Assembly: GCF_007746075.1 (NCBI RefSeq)
Contig: NZ_CP036339.1
Location: 2,881,786 to 2,945,785, forward strand
Direction: 5' to 3'
Source: Lacipirellula limnantheis
GTDB taxonomy: Bacteria; Planctomycetota; Planctomycetia; Pirellulales; Lacipirellulaceae
Length of the DNA stretch: 64,000 nt
Each line of letters begins with the position of its first letter. Position 1 is the first letter of the stretch. The notes under the pieces are model-generated. The model made no database searches, had not been told where the DNA came from, and saw only the letters and a list, made by a program, of their open reading frames with translations. Shown in pieces: positions 36,099 through 44,207 of this stretch. Made by a program: the position numbers and the translations under genes.

Positions 36099-37727
36099 AT
36101 GACTAGTCCCGCCCCAAGTTCGCTCGAGTCCACCGAGGCGCGCGATTCCTGGCTGCCCATGATCGTCATCGCCATGGGCCAAATGCTGATGTCGTTCAAC
36201 GTGGCGGCGCTGCCCGTCTCGATGAGCGGCATGGTGAAAAGCTTCAATACCCAGCCGACGACGGTCGGCACCGCGATCGTCCTCTACTCGCTGGGCGTTT
36301 CCGGCTTTATCTTGCTCGGCGCGAAACTGAGTCAGCGCTTCGGCGCCAAGATATTCTTTCAGATCGCCGTCGGCATGCTCGCCGTCGCGATGCTGCTGAT
36401 GGTACTCAGCCCGACGGCCGAAATCATGCTCGCAGCGCAAGCGATCGCCGGCATGGGCGCGGCGGGCCTGGTGCCGACGCTCGTCGTCCTGATCGCCAAT
36501 CACTACCGTGGCAAGCAGCAGGCCGAAGCGGTCGGCTGGCTTGGCTCCGCCCGCGCGATCGCCGGCGTGCTGGCATTCGTCCTCGTCGGCTTCCTGGCGA
36601 TGATCAACTGGCGGCTCGCCTTCGCGCTGCTGATCGTCCACTCGGTCGCCATTCTTCTACTGAGTCGGAGGCTCAAGCCGTCTGCCCCGAACCCCGACGT
36701 CAAGATCGACGGGTTCGGCGTCGTCTTGGCGGCGACCGGCATCATCCTGATCACTTTTGGCTTTAACAATGTTCGCAACTGGGGACTGCTGCTAGCTCGT
36801 CCCGCGGCGCCGACCGACCTCCTCGGCGTCTCCCCGGCGCCCATTATGATCGTGGTCGGCATCGTGATCATGACGGCCTTTTTTGTGTGGACCCATCGTC
36901 GGGCCGCCAACAAGAAAACGCCTCTACTCGCATTGGAAGTCGTCGATTCCCCGCGCGAGTGGGCCACCGTGATCGCACTCTTTGCGATCGTCGCAACCGA
37001 AGCGGCTATCAACTTCTCGGTGCCGCTCTACATTCAGATCGTGCAAGGTCGCAGCAGTATGGCGACGTCGATTGCGATGATGCCGTTCATGCTCACCGTC
37101 TTTTTCACGGCGATTCTGATCGTGCGGCTTTACAATCGCTTTTCGCCGCGCACGATTGCCCGCGTGGCGTTTACGCTGGTGATCATCGGGACGACGTGGC
37201 TGGCATTCGTCGCCAGCAACAATTGGAGCGTGCTGCCGGTCGTCGTCGGTCTCTTAACGGTCGGACTCGGCCAGGGCGCCCTGGTCACGCTGCTGTTCAA
37301 TGTGCTGGTCACCGCAGCGCCGAAGGAGCTCGCCGGCGACGTCGGTTCCCTACGGGGGGTCACGCAGAACCTTGCCGCCGCCGTCGGCACCGCGCTGATG
37401 GGCGCCCTACTCGTCGGCGTCCTCAGCACGCTGATCCACTCGGAACTCACCGATAGTGAAATGTTTCCGCCCCAGTTCAAGCAAGGCGAATTGGCCGGCG
37501 AGTTCAATCTCGACAACATTAACTTTATCAACAACGATCAACTGACGACGCGCCTTGGAGCAACAAGCGCCACTGCCGAGCAAGTTGAGGAGGCCGTTCG
37601 CATCAATTCCGAGTCGCGTCTGCGAGCTCTGAAGACAGGGTTCCTGATGCTCGCGGGCGTGTCGCTGCTGGCGCTTGTGCCATGCAATTGGCTGCCCAAT
37701 TATCGACCAGGAGAAATCACCGCTTAG
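36099..37727 (+). CDS. MFS transporter (DHA2-like)
   Basis: 542 residues with 12-14 predicted helices. The start is an ATG 54 bases after glsA. Helix 1 is WLPMIVIAMGQMLMSFNVAA, and motif A appears as LGAKLSQRFGAKIFF. AGMGAAGLVPTLVVLIANHY corresponds to the drug:H+ antiporter region, and VLVTAAPKELAGDVGSLRGV occurs late. It resembles 14-helix drug/proton antiporters but lacks a sure substrate signature. At the end of the transport cluster it may export an aromatic or amino by-product (inference). A hairpin follows 39 bases later. Confidence 0.88.
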   Translation: MTSPAPSSLESTEARDSWLPMIVIAMGQMLMSFNVAALPVSMSGMVKSFNTQPTTVGTAIVLYSLGVSGFILLGAKLSQRFGAKIFFQIAVGMLAVAMLLMVLSPTAEIMLAAQAIAGMGAAGLVPTLVVLIANHYRGKQQAEAVGWLGSARAIAGVLAFVLVGFLAMINWRLAFALLIVHSVAILLLSRRLKPSAPNPDVKIDGFGVVLAATGIILITFGFNNVRNWGLLLARPAAPTDLLGVSPAPIMIVVGIVIMTAFFVWTHRRAANKKTPLLALEVVDSPREWATVIALFAIVATEAAINFSVPLYIQIVQGRSSMATSIAMMPFMLTVFFTAILIVRLYNRFSPRTIARVAFTLVIIGTTWLAFVASNNWSVLPVVVGLLTVGLGQGALVTLLFNVLVTAAPKELAGDVGSLRGVTQNLAAAVGTALMGALLVGVLSTLIHSELTDSEMFPPQFKQGELAGEFNLDNINFINNDQLTTRLGATSATAEQVEEAVRINSESRLRALKTGFLMLAGVSLLALVPCNWLPNYRPGEITA

Positions 37728-38192
37728 TAAGCTCTCAAAAGCAAAGCAGACTAATGCTTTAGCAATACAACTCGCCGCCTTTTTCCAGGCGAGTTGTGCT
37801 GACTGCAATGCGGGGCGTCGGCGGCAAGCGACGGATTCGTACGGAGTTGATGGTGCGCATGCTTGGGGCCATGGTCGCTTAGGCCATCTGCCATTGCTTT
37901 TTGGCGGCCGGTCAGTCTTGCCAAAAAAAGGCGAGAGCGCTGATCTCTTGGCGAAGCGATAGTGACTCCAAAACTGCCGAGAAGGTGCGTTCAATCCGTT
38001 CCGCTAATTCGGGCGTCTTGCCGGAATTGGTCTCGTTTATGAGACGTTGAGCCTCGCCAGTGGCCGCATTTGTTGGCCTCGGGGCGACCAATCTTGTCTG
38101 GCGTTAAAACGCTTCCAAACTTAACTTAGTGACGGCTGCCGTTACCTGGGCCAATCCGCTACCACTTGCAATCCTTCTTGGAGGAACCGTCG
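37728..38192. other. Intergenic region with an end-of-operon hairpin
   Basis: About 465 bases. A perfect 10-bp hairpin lies at 37767-37797. The rest holds short open frames with no domain, and must include the promoter of the cytochrome gene, whose ribosome site GGAGGAACC is at 38180-38188. Confidence 0.4.
37767..37797 (+). terminator. Hairpin ending the transport/glutaminase operon
   Basis: ACAACTCGCC (37767-37776) pairs perfectly with GGCGAGTTGT (37788-37797) around an 11-base loop that contains a run of five T. It begins 39 bases after the MFS stop. No T-run follows the stem, so termination efficiency is uncertain. Confidence 0.45.
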
Positions 38193-38636
38193 ATGAAGTT
38201 AGCCCTTGTTAGCTTGATGATGCTCTGGGCGCCTTTGGCCGTAGCGGCTGACCAGCAAGAGCACTCTCCCGCCGAGCCGACGAAGTCGAGTAAATGGATG
38301 GACGTCAAGGTGGAGGAGTCTCAGAAAGTCTTTGCGGCACTCGCGCGGGCCGACTTCCCCGCGATCGTGGCGAGCACGGAGAAGCTCAAGAACGTGAGCA
38401 AGGTGGAAGGGTTGGTTCGCCGCACCGCGCCCGGTTATCGTACCCAGTTGCGTTCGTTCGAGTTCGCCGTCGAGGAGATTCAGCAGCAGGCCCAGGCCGA
38501 GAACATCGAAGGGGTGACGATGGGCTTCAATCAACTGACGCTTAGCTGCGTTAACTGCCATCGGCAACTCCGGCGCGCCGCAGCGACGCCGTCAGGAAAG
38601 ACTGGCGTCGATCACGGAACCGGCGATGCGGAGTGA
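38193..38636 (+). CDS. Small exported cytochrome c'-like protein
   Basis: 147 residues; the ATG is fixed by GGAGGAACC five bases upstream and a signal peptide MKLALVSLMMLWAPLAVAA. The body is helical (SQKVFAALARADFPAIVAST, FEFAVEEIQQQAQAENIEG). One heme motif, CVNCH (residues 119-123), lies near the C-terminus, as in four-helix cytochromes c'. It should bind a covalent heme c in the periplasm and act in electron transfer or ligand binding. It has its own ribosome site and stands alone upstream of the integron relic. Confidence 0.75.
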   Translation: MKLALVSLMMLWAPLAVAADQQEHSPAEPTKSSKWMDVKVEESQKVFAALARADFPAIVASTEKLKNVSKVEGLVRRTAPGYRTQLRSFEFAVEEIQQQAQAENIEGVTMGFNQLTLSCVNCHRQLRRAAATPSGKTGVDHGTGDAE

Positions 38637-38715
38637 TGCCGAACGCTCCGGCGTCGTGTCGAGCCGGTGTCGACGGCATGGAGCCGAAGTCACCGCGGGG
38701 TGACGTCGGGCAGCA

Positions 38716-39121
38716 GTGCACTGCGGTCCCGTCGGTCTGATTGACTTCGCAGGACAATGGGACCAAGCGTGGTGCTGGCAGTATGTATTTCCGCTGCAGC
38801 TTTGCTGGCGATATTCCAAGACGAGAGAGCAGGGTCGTCATCAAATCGGCGAATCGCTGTTCAAACGGTCGCTGAAGACCGCTGTTCGCGAAGCGGGTAT
38901 CGCCAGGCGGGGCGCCAGCCACGCGTTTCGTCATTCGTTTGCCATGCCGACGGTTATGATACCCGTACTTTGTAAGAACTACAGGGTCACAAGGGCGACG
39001 CACGACCATGATCTAGACGAACGTGTTTAACAGAGGAGGCCGCGGCTTCCGCAGCCCCGCCGACGATCTCAAACGGCGGGGCGACGAGCGCCAGGCAGAA
39101 ACAGTCAGTCATTCAGAGTGA
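38716..39121 (+). pseudogene. Decayed integron integrase (tyrosine recombinase), C-terminal half
   Basis: Three reading frames together spell the end of an IntI-type integrase. The first has WCWQYVFPLQLCW, GESLFKRSLKTAVREAGIAR and SHAFRHSFA with box-II arginine. A shift at about 38945 leads to ADGYDTRTL, then a stop codon, then ELQGHKGDA. The last frame reads MI-stop-TNVFNRGGRGFRSPADDL, where active integrases have MIYTHVLNRGG. The TAG at 39014-39016 is exactly at the catalytic tyrosine. The N-terminal half is not recognisable upstream. The gene cannot make an active enzyme. The NRGGRG(V/F)RSP ending is specific to integron integrases rather than XerC/D. Confidence 0.75.
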
Positions 39122-39220
39122 AGTGGGAACCGGTCGCAACCCGCGGCTAAACTGTCACTTACGAGGCTAGGCGGCAGCGTTCGGCGCCCAGCTGGCAATA
39201 CCCTGGCCATCTAAGACTCA

Positions 39221-39227
39221 GTTATCC
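39221..39227 (+). other. Integron core site GTTATCC at the left edge of a cassette-like module
   Basis: GTTATCC fits the GTTRRRY-type core where integron cassettes insert after the first G. It lies 100 bases after the integrase relic and 36 before the SRPBCC gene. Its sequence is the exact reverse complement of GGATAAC at 40150-40156, which opens the attC-like site at the other end of the module. That match is what a single excisable cassette should show. Confidence 0.5.
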
Positions 39228-39262
39228 GCGACGACTCAGATCTAGATTCACACGGTGACCCA

Positions 39263-39727
39263 ATGAGCGATTCATACGCACCGCCTAGCGGCAAAGCGAT
39301 TACCATCAAGAAGCTCTTTAGCCGCCAGACCTCCGTGGCTATCGAAATTGCCGCGTCGCCCGACACTATATGGAAACTGTTGACGATCGCGGAGGAGTTC
39401 TCAGCTTGGAACAGCACTATAGTTGAACTGACAGGGAAGATCGCGCCCGGTGAGAAGATTGTGTTGCGATCAACGCTCGCGCCGGACCGGAAGTTCAAAT
39501 TGAAGGTCAAGGAGTTCGAACCTCAGGCACGGCTTGCTTGGGGCGATGCCATGGGTACACGGGTTTTCACGCTCAGCCCCGAACCCAACGGTGCAACACG
39601 GTTTTCAATGGTTGAGACGATTGGCGGGCCGATCTTCCCCCTCTTTGCAAGAATGATTCCGTCGTTTGATGATGCCTTCAACCAATTCGCTGCCGACCTG
39701 AAAAAAGCGGCAGAGGAGAGAAGCTAA
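39263..39727 (+). CDS. SRPBCC (START/polyketide-cyclase-like) protein
   Basis: 154 residues from an ATG. The helix-grip fold is suggested by VAIEIAASPDTIWKLLTIAE, FSAWNSTIVELTGKIAPGE, GTRVFTLSPEPNGATRFSM and a long C-terminal helix FDDAFNQFAADLKKAAEE. The family binds hydrophobic ligands or carries out small-molecule reactions; nothing here fixes the ligand. There is no signal peptide, so it is cytoplasmic. Its TAA overlaps the next ATG by one base (TAATG), indicating translational coupling. It appears to be cargo of an integron cassette. Confidence 0.75.
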   Translation: MSDSYAPPSGKAITIKKLFSRQTSVAIEIAASPDTIWKLLTIAEEFSAWNSTIVELTGKIAPGEKIVLRSTLAPDRKFKLKVKEFEPQARLAWGDAMGTRVFTLSPEPNGATRFSMVETIGGPIFPLFARMIPSFDDAFNQFAADLKKAAEERS

Positions 39728-40155
39728 TGCCCGCTTACCGCAAGAACATTGGCACGAAGGACGAACCGCTCGAACTCAAGACGCCGCCGGGCACCGCTTG
39801 CTATACAATCCATGTGGACGAAAAGGACGGGGCCGACGTCCTCGTATGCACGGTTGGAAAGACAGTACTGTATTACGATCTGCGATGTATCGAGGACCTG
39901 ACGGCAATGCTCAAACGCCACAGCGATTGGATGCGATTGGGTAGTAAGGACGAGAAGCAAGAAACCCAAGAAGGCACGGTAGAACATTGGGCGCGTTCCA
40001 AAGACAATCCCATTGGCGGCTGGTACGGCTTGAAGAAGAATTTTCGTGGCCGCTTCGCGATGTACATTCCACCGCTGATGGAGCACCTTGGTCTCGCTGA
40101 GGTTGAACACAACGCACGCGACAATCGAATGCGATTGAAGACGAAGAGCGGATAA
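39727..40155 (+). CDS. Small conserved-looking protein of unknown function (possibly DUF6855)
   Basis: 142 residues, starting within the stop codon of the SRPBCC gene. Features are LELKTPPGTACYTIHVDEKD, VLVCTVGKTVLYYDLRCIED, TVEHWARSKDNPIGGWYGLK and GRFAMYIPPLMEHLGLAEVE. I associate this pattern with a family annotated DUF6855, but that is from memory and unverified. It is cytoplasmic and has no catalytic signature. Its stop codon lies inside the attC-like site, as is common when a cassette gene ends at its attC. Confidence 0.7.
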   Translation: MPAYRKNIGTKDEPLELKTPPGTACYTIHVDEKDGADVLVCTVGKTVLYYDLRCIEDLTAMLKRHSDWMRLGSKDEKQETQEGTVEHWARSKDNPIGGWYGLKKNFRGRFAMYIPPLMEHLGLAEVEHNARDNRMRLKTKSG

Positions 40156-40241
40156 CAATGCGTTGGACCAGGCGACGCCGATCGCGTCGTTCGTGAAGTC
40201 AATGGTGATTGGCGGCGGCCCGGTTACCGCCGGCGTTTGGC
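40150..40241 (+). other. attC-like recombination site
   Basis: A 92-base segment begins with GGATAAC and ends with GTTTGGC, resembling the R'' and R' cores of attC. Inside, ACCAGGCGACGCC (40167-40179) folds with GGCGGCGGCCCGGT (40211-40224) with only two mismatches and one extra unpaired G. Such an imperfect stem with an extrahelical base is how attC sites are recognised as single strands. GGATAAC is the exact complement of GTTATCC at 39221. The small hairpin CGACGC/GCGTCG (40173-40190) is an alternative fold. Confidence 0.5.
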
Positions 40242-40289
40242 TTCGGTGGCTTTTTCCGGCATTCGCAAAGCAGGCAGAAGCATTAGAGG

Positions 40290-40450
40290 AAGATGGTCGT
40301 ATAGAATTTCACTACACCGCGCGCGACGGTGATCTTGCAGGCATTGAACAGTTCGTGTCGCGTGATGCTGATGTGAATCGCCAAGATAGACGCCTCTGGA
40401 CGCCGCCGCATTCTACCACGATGAAACCGCACGTAGACCCGCGTCCATTG
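40290..40450 (+). pseudogene. Ankyrin-repeat remnant
   Basis: The frame reads DGRIEFHYTARDGDLAGIEQ, then FVSRDADVNRQDRRLWTPPH, close to the ankyrin consensus (A-A-x-x-G-x-x-x-x-V... then DVN-x-x-D-x-x-x-x-T-P-L-H). After about one and a half repeats the similarity is lost into TTMKPHVDP and unrelated residues. No proper start codon or ribosome site is visible. It follows the attC-like site directly and may be a decayed second cassette. Confidence 0.5.
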
Positions 40451-40499
40451 AGAGGGCTTCCTCAACTGCCAAATGCCGGACCGTGGCGAGACTAAGCCT

Positions 40500-41126
40500 C
40501 TCAACGCTGTGGGCGGCGAGACGCTATCATTGTCGCAGGGAGCGCGGCGCGATTGGAAAGTCGTGATGAAAGGCGCAGGAGATGTCACCGCCTCACAAGA
40601 CATAGGGCTCCTAAGGCAGTGATATAGACTTTCGACCAAGAGGTTAACGGCGTCCCATGCCGTGGACTCACCGAAGTCAGAGCTGCGGTTGAGTGCGATC
40701 GGACGCGTTCTGGCGGCATCGATATCGCTCACATCCATCACAAGACATGCCCGAGGCGGCATGTCCGGCGGCGCGTACGCGTGACGACGACGAATGCACA
40801 GGCCATTTTCGCTGCTCCCAGACCCTCGCCAGGCTCAGCGACCGGCTGATATGTTCCGGCGTCATGAGCCTCTTAACTTGCCCTGAGTTTGAAAGCTCGT
40901 CACGAGCGGAGTAGGATACTCTCTCCGCTCCAGACTTGGGAGCGACTTGTCCCGCCGCGATCGAACAGGACGCAAGGGTTCTGAGCGGTGGTCAGCAATT
41001 CGGCTGGCCTTGAACGACGACTCTTTGGGTTGGCGAAATGCGAGCGCGATATTCTTATCGATCTAAACTATCGCTCAGTTCGAGTTCGACCGATCAACGT
41101 CCGGACGCAGGTGAAGACTTAGACGC
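40500..41126. other. Intergenic region
   Basis: About 630 bases between the ankyrin remnant and the PSCyt1 gene. Open frames on either strand are short and unrecognised. An 8-bp inverted repeat, GAGCGGAG (40904-40911) and CTCCGCTC (40923-40930), is the only clear structure. The promoter of the downstream operon should lie in the last 150 bases, which are more AT-rich. Confidence 0.35.
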
Positions 41127-44100
41127 ATGAAAGTTCTCGATGCAGCACTCTTGGTCCTACTCACCCATGCGGCGGCAGGCGCTGAAGTCGTCGATTTCAA
41201 CCGCGAAGTGCGCCCCATTCTGTCGGAGAATTGTTTTCATTGTCATGGAGCCGACGCCGCTCAACGGCAAGGCGAATTGCGTTTGGACGTCCCAGCCCAC
41301 GCATACGCCTCGGGCGCCATCGTGCCAGGCATGCCCGCGGCGAGCAACTTGGTCCAGCGAATTCAATCGATCGATCCCAATGACCAAATGCCGCCCCCCG
41401 ATTCGCATCGCGCCCTCACGCCTCAGCAAATCGAGACGCTGATTCAGTGGATTCAGGAAGGCGCCGCCTATGACGTGCATTGGGCATTCAAGTCGATTAA
41501 ACGTCCCGCTCTGCCCGCTCAAGAAGGGGACGATTGGGGACGCAGTGCTATCGACCGCTTCGTGGCGGACCAGCTAAACGCCAACGACCTGACGCCGTCG
41601 CAGCGGGCCCCACTGCCCACGCTACTGCGCCGCTTGAGTTTGGACCTTACGGGCCTACCTGCAAGCGCCGAACAACTGACTCGCTGGCAAGCGGCAACGG
41701 ATCCTGCCGCGGCGGCGGTCGATGAACTCCTGGCTAGTCCCCACTACGGCGAACGCATGGCAACCGAGTGGCTTGACGTGGCGCGCTATGCCGATACGCA
41801 CGGGTTTAATAACGACGCGGCCCGCACGATGTGGCCTTGGCGAGATTGGGTCGTCAAGGCATTCAACGACAATATGCCCTACGATCAGTTTATTGCCGAA
41901 CAGTTGGCGGGCGACTTGCTCCCCCACGCTTCGCAGAGCCAGCGATTGGCGACCGGCTTCAATCGCAACCACGTGATCAACTCCGAAGGCGGCATTATCG
42001 ACGAAGAGTATCGCGTCGAGTACGTCGCTGACCGGGTCCGCACGACGTCAATGGCATGGCTGGGTCTGACGCTTGAGTGCGCCCGTTGCCACGATCACAA
42101 GTTCGATCCGATCTCGCAACGGGACTACTATCAATTCTTCGCGTTTTTCAACAACATCGATGAGACGGGCGAAGATGGTCGGATCGCGAACGCGGCGCCC
42201 TTGATGCCGGCCCCGTCGTCGGCGGATCAAGGCCGCCTACGGGCGTTAAAACGCCAAGAGAGCCAGCAGCGGAAGAAGTTGCGGCGCTTAATCATGGCCA
42301 GCAGCTCGGAACCGCTGGCCACGGCGCCCGCCGAGGGGCGTGCCGATGCGTCGCCGCCGCAGCTCGCGGTTGATTTGTTCTCCGAGTCGCAAGGCTTCCC
42401 CGATGATGGTTTCGAGATCACGCCAGCCAAGCCGCTCAGCACGAACGAGGGATGGTCGCTATCAGCGTGGATCAACCGCAAGGGCGCTGAGGCCCCAGTC
42501 CCGTTGATGTCAACGATGAATTACGCGACTCCGCGCTCCGCTGGAGGGTACGGCGCGGGCGCCGAGGTCGGATTCACCAGCGCAGGCGCTGTCGATGTAC
42601 GTCTGGCCGTGCGCTGGCCAGCATATGCGACGCACGTCGTCAGTCGTCGCGAGCTGTCGGTAAATGAATGGAGCCACGTGGCAGTGATCGTCACCGGCAA
42701 TAAGGCTCGCGATGTGCGAATCTTTGTCGATGGGATTGAGTCGGCGACGATGATCCGACGGGATGGGCTCACGGGCGATGTGGTCATCAACGAGCCAATC
42801 CGCGTCGGCCATACCAATCGCAACACGGACGACCGGTTCGCTGGCGAGCTTCGCCTGCTGCAATTGTCCGCTGGACCGGTTGACGCTGCGCTGTTCGAGT
42901 CGGCAATCCAAGACGAAATAGTCAGGGATGCAACGGTGGCGTCTGCGGCGCTGCGGCAGTCCAATCGTACGCGACGATTCCTGGCGAACGCCCTCCGGCG
43001 AGCGGCAAGCGACGTGAAGATTGAAGATGCTTGGAACGCATGGCGTACGACCCATGCTCAACGGTTGGAACTCGAACGCTCGTTCCCCCAAGTGATGGTC
43101 ATGCAAGAGATGCCGGAACCTCGCCGTACGCATGTCCTACTGCGAGGCCAGTACGATGTGCATGGCGAGCTGGTGACGGCCGACGTCCCTCGATCGCTGG
43201 GACTACCATTGCCTGAGGACGCGCCTCGCAATCGTCTTACGCTCGCCCGTTGGCTTACTGACCCTCGCCACCCCCTCACGGCGCGAGTGGTGATGAATCG
43301 CTTATGGCAGCAGCTTTTTGGCGTAGGGTTAGTGAAAACGGCGAGCGACTTTGGCGTTCAGTCGGAATGGCCGTCACACCCTGAACTACTCGACTTTCTC
43401 GCCGCGGAGTTCATCGAGAATGGTTGGGACCTAAAGCATATGGTACGCCTGATTGTCGGGAGCGCAACCTATCAGCAAGATTCGGCGGCAACGGCCGAAA
43501 TGTGGCAGCGGGATCCCGAGAATCGCCTGCTGGCCCGCGGTCCCCGGCAACGGCTCACTGCGGAAATGGTTCGCGACCAGGCGCTCGCCGTTAGTGGGTT
43601 GCTGAATCCGGCCGTCGGCGGGCCGCCCGCGTACCCCTATCAGCCGCCAGATTATTACATGGGCATCGTGGTGGCAGCCGACTATCCGGGGTCGCGCTAC
43701 ACGGTCGGCTCCGGCGGGGATCTCTACCGCCGCAGCATGTACACCTTTTGGAAACGGACGGTTCCTCATCCGACGTTAGCGACGTTCGACTCGCCCGACC
43801 GCGAGTTCTGCGTTGCGCGGCGCAGCCCCACGAATACGCCGCTGCAAGCACTGGCGCTGATGAACGACCCGACATTCTTGGAAGCCGCGCGGAAGCTCGG
43901 CGAACGAATGATGAACGAAGGCGGGACCGATGATGCGACTCGTCTCGCATGGGGTTTTCGCATCGTGACGGCTCGCCAGCCTAGCCCAGAAGAACTATTG
44001 ACGCTGGTCGATCTGCTCGCCCGCCAGCGACGTGATTTTGCCGATGGAGCGTCCATCACCGACGCGGTCCTCGCTGTCGGGGACGCTGCACGATCGCAGG

Positions 44101-44183
44101 GTGCGAACGACGTCGAATTGGCCGCGTATGCCAGCCTCGCGAGTTTGCTGTTGAATCTCGACGAAGCCATCAATCGAAACTAA
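41127..44183 (+). CDS. Planctomycete cytochrome protein: PSCyt1, DUF1549, LamG insert, DUF1553
   Basis: 1018 residues from an ATG, with a signal peptide of about 19. Residues 25-110 are a PSCyt1 cytochrome domain with CFHCH at 36-40 and a distal DPNDQMPP methionine. DUF1549 (PSCyt2) follows: SAIDRFVADQLNANDLTPS, RLSLDLTGLPASAEQ, EWLDVARYADTHGFNND. A LamG-like module at about 430-600 (WSLSAWINRKG, NEWSHVAVIVTG, DVRIFVDGIESATMI) is inserted before DUF1553 (PLTARVVMNRLWQQLFGVGL, RRSPTNTPLQALALMNDPTF). These proteins are paired with DUF1501 proteins throughout planctomycetes. They are thought to act in the envelope on polymer breakdown with electron transfer; the substrate is unknown. Confidence 0.92.
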   Translation: MKVLDAALLVLLTHAAAGAEVVDFNREVRPILSENCFHCHGADAAQRQGELRLDVPAHAYASGAIVPGMPAASNLVQRIQSIDPNDQMPPPDSHRALTPQQIETLIQWIQEGAAYDVHWAFKSIKRPALPAQEGDDWGRSAIDRFVADQLNANDLTPSQRAPLPTLLRRLSLDLTGLPASAEQLTRWQAATDPAAAAVDELLASPHYGERMATEWLDVARYADTHGFNNDAARTMWPWRDWVVKAFNDNMPYDQFIAEQLAGDLLPHASQSQRLATGFNRNHVINSEGGIIDEEYRVEYVADRVRTTSMAWLGLTLECARCHDHKFDPISQRDYYQFFAFFNNIDETGEDGRIANAAPLMPAPSSADQGRLRALKRQESQQRKKLRRLIMASSSEPLATAPAEGRADASPPQLAVDLFSESQGFPDDGFEITPAKPLSTNEGWSLSAWINRKGAEAPVPLMSTMNYATPRSAGGYGAGAEVGFTSAGAVDVRLAVRWPAYATHVVSRRELSVNEWSHVAVIVTGNKARDVRIFVDGIESATMIRRDGLTGDVVINEPIRVGHTNRNTDDRFAGELRLLQLSAGPVDAALFESAIQDEIVRDATVASAALRQSNRTRRFLANALRRAASDVKIEDAWNAWRTTHAQRLELERSFPQVMVMQEMPEPRRTHVLLRGQYDVHGELVTADVPRSLGLPLPEDAPRNRLTLARWLTDPRHPLTARVVMNRLWQQLFGVGLVKTASDFGVQSEWPSHPELLDFLAAEFIENGWDLKHMVRLIVGSATYQQDSAATAEMWQRDPENRLLARGPRQRLTAEMVRDQALAVSGLLNPAVGGPPAYPYQPPDYYMGIVVAADYPGSRYTVGSGGDLYRRSMYTFWKRTVPHPTLATFDSPDREFCVARRSPTNTPLQALALMNDPTFLEAARKLGERMMNEGGTDDATRLAWGFRIVTARQPSPEELLTLVDLLARQRRDFADGASITDAVLAVGDAARSQGANDVELAAYASLASLLLNLDEAINRN

Positions 44184-44207
44184 ACGACCACGTCGGACTG
44201 GGCCAAC

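Noticed and set aside
38800..39130. Reading the integrase relic as XerC/XerD or a phage integrase
   Set aside because: The NRGGRGFRSPAD ending after the mutated tyrosine fits integron integrases better than Xer or phage families.
40904..40930. 8-bp inverted repeat GAGCGGAG/CTCCGCTC as a terminator
   Set aside because: No gene ends close upstream and there is no T-run, so it is left unassigned.
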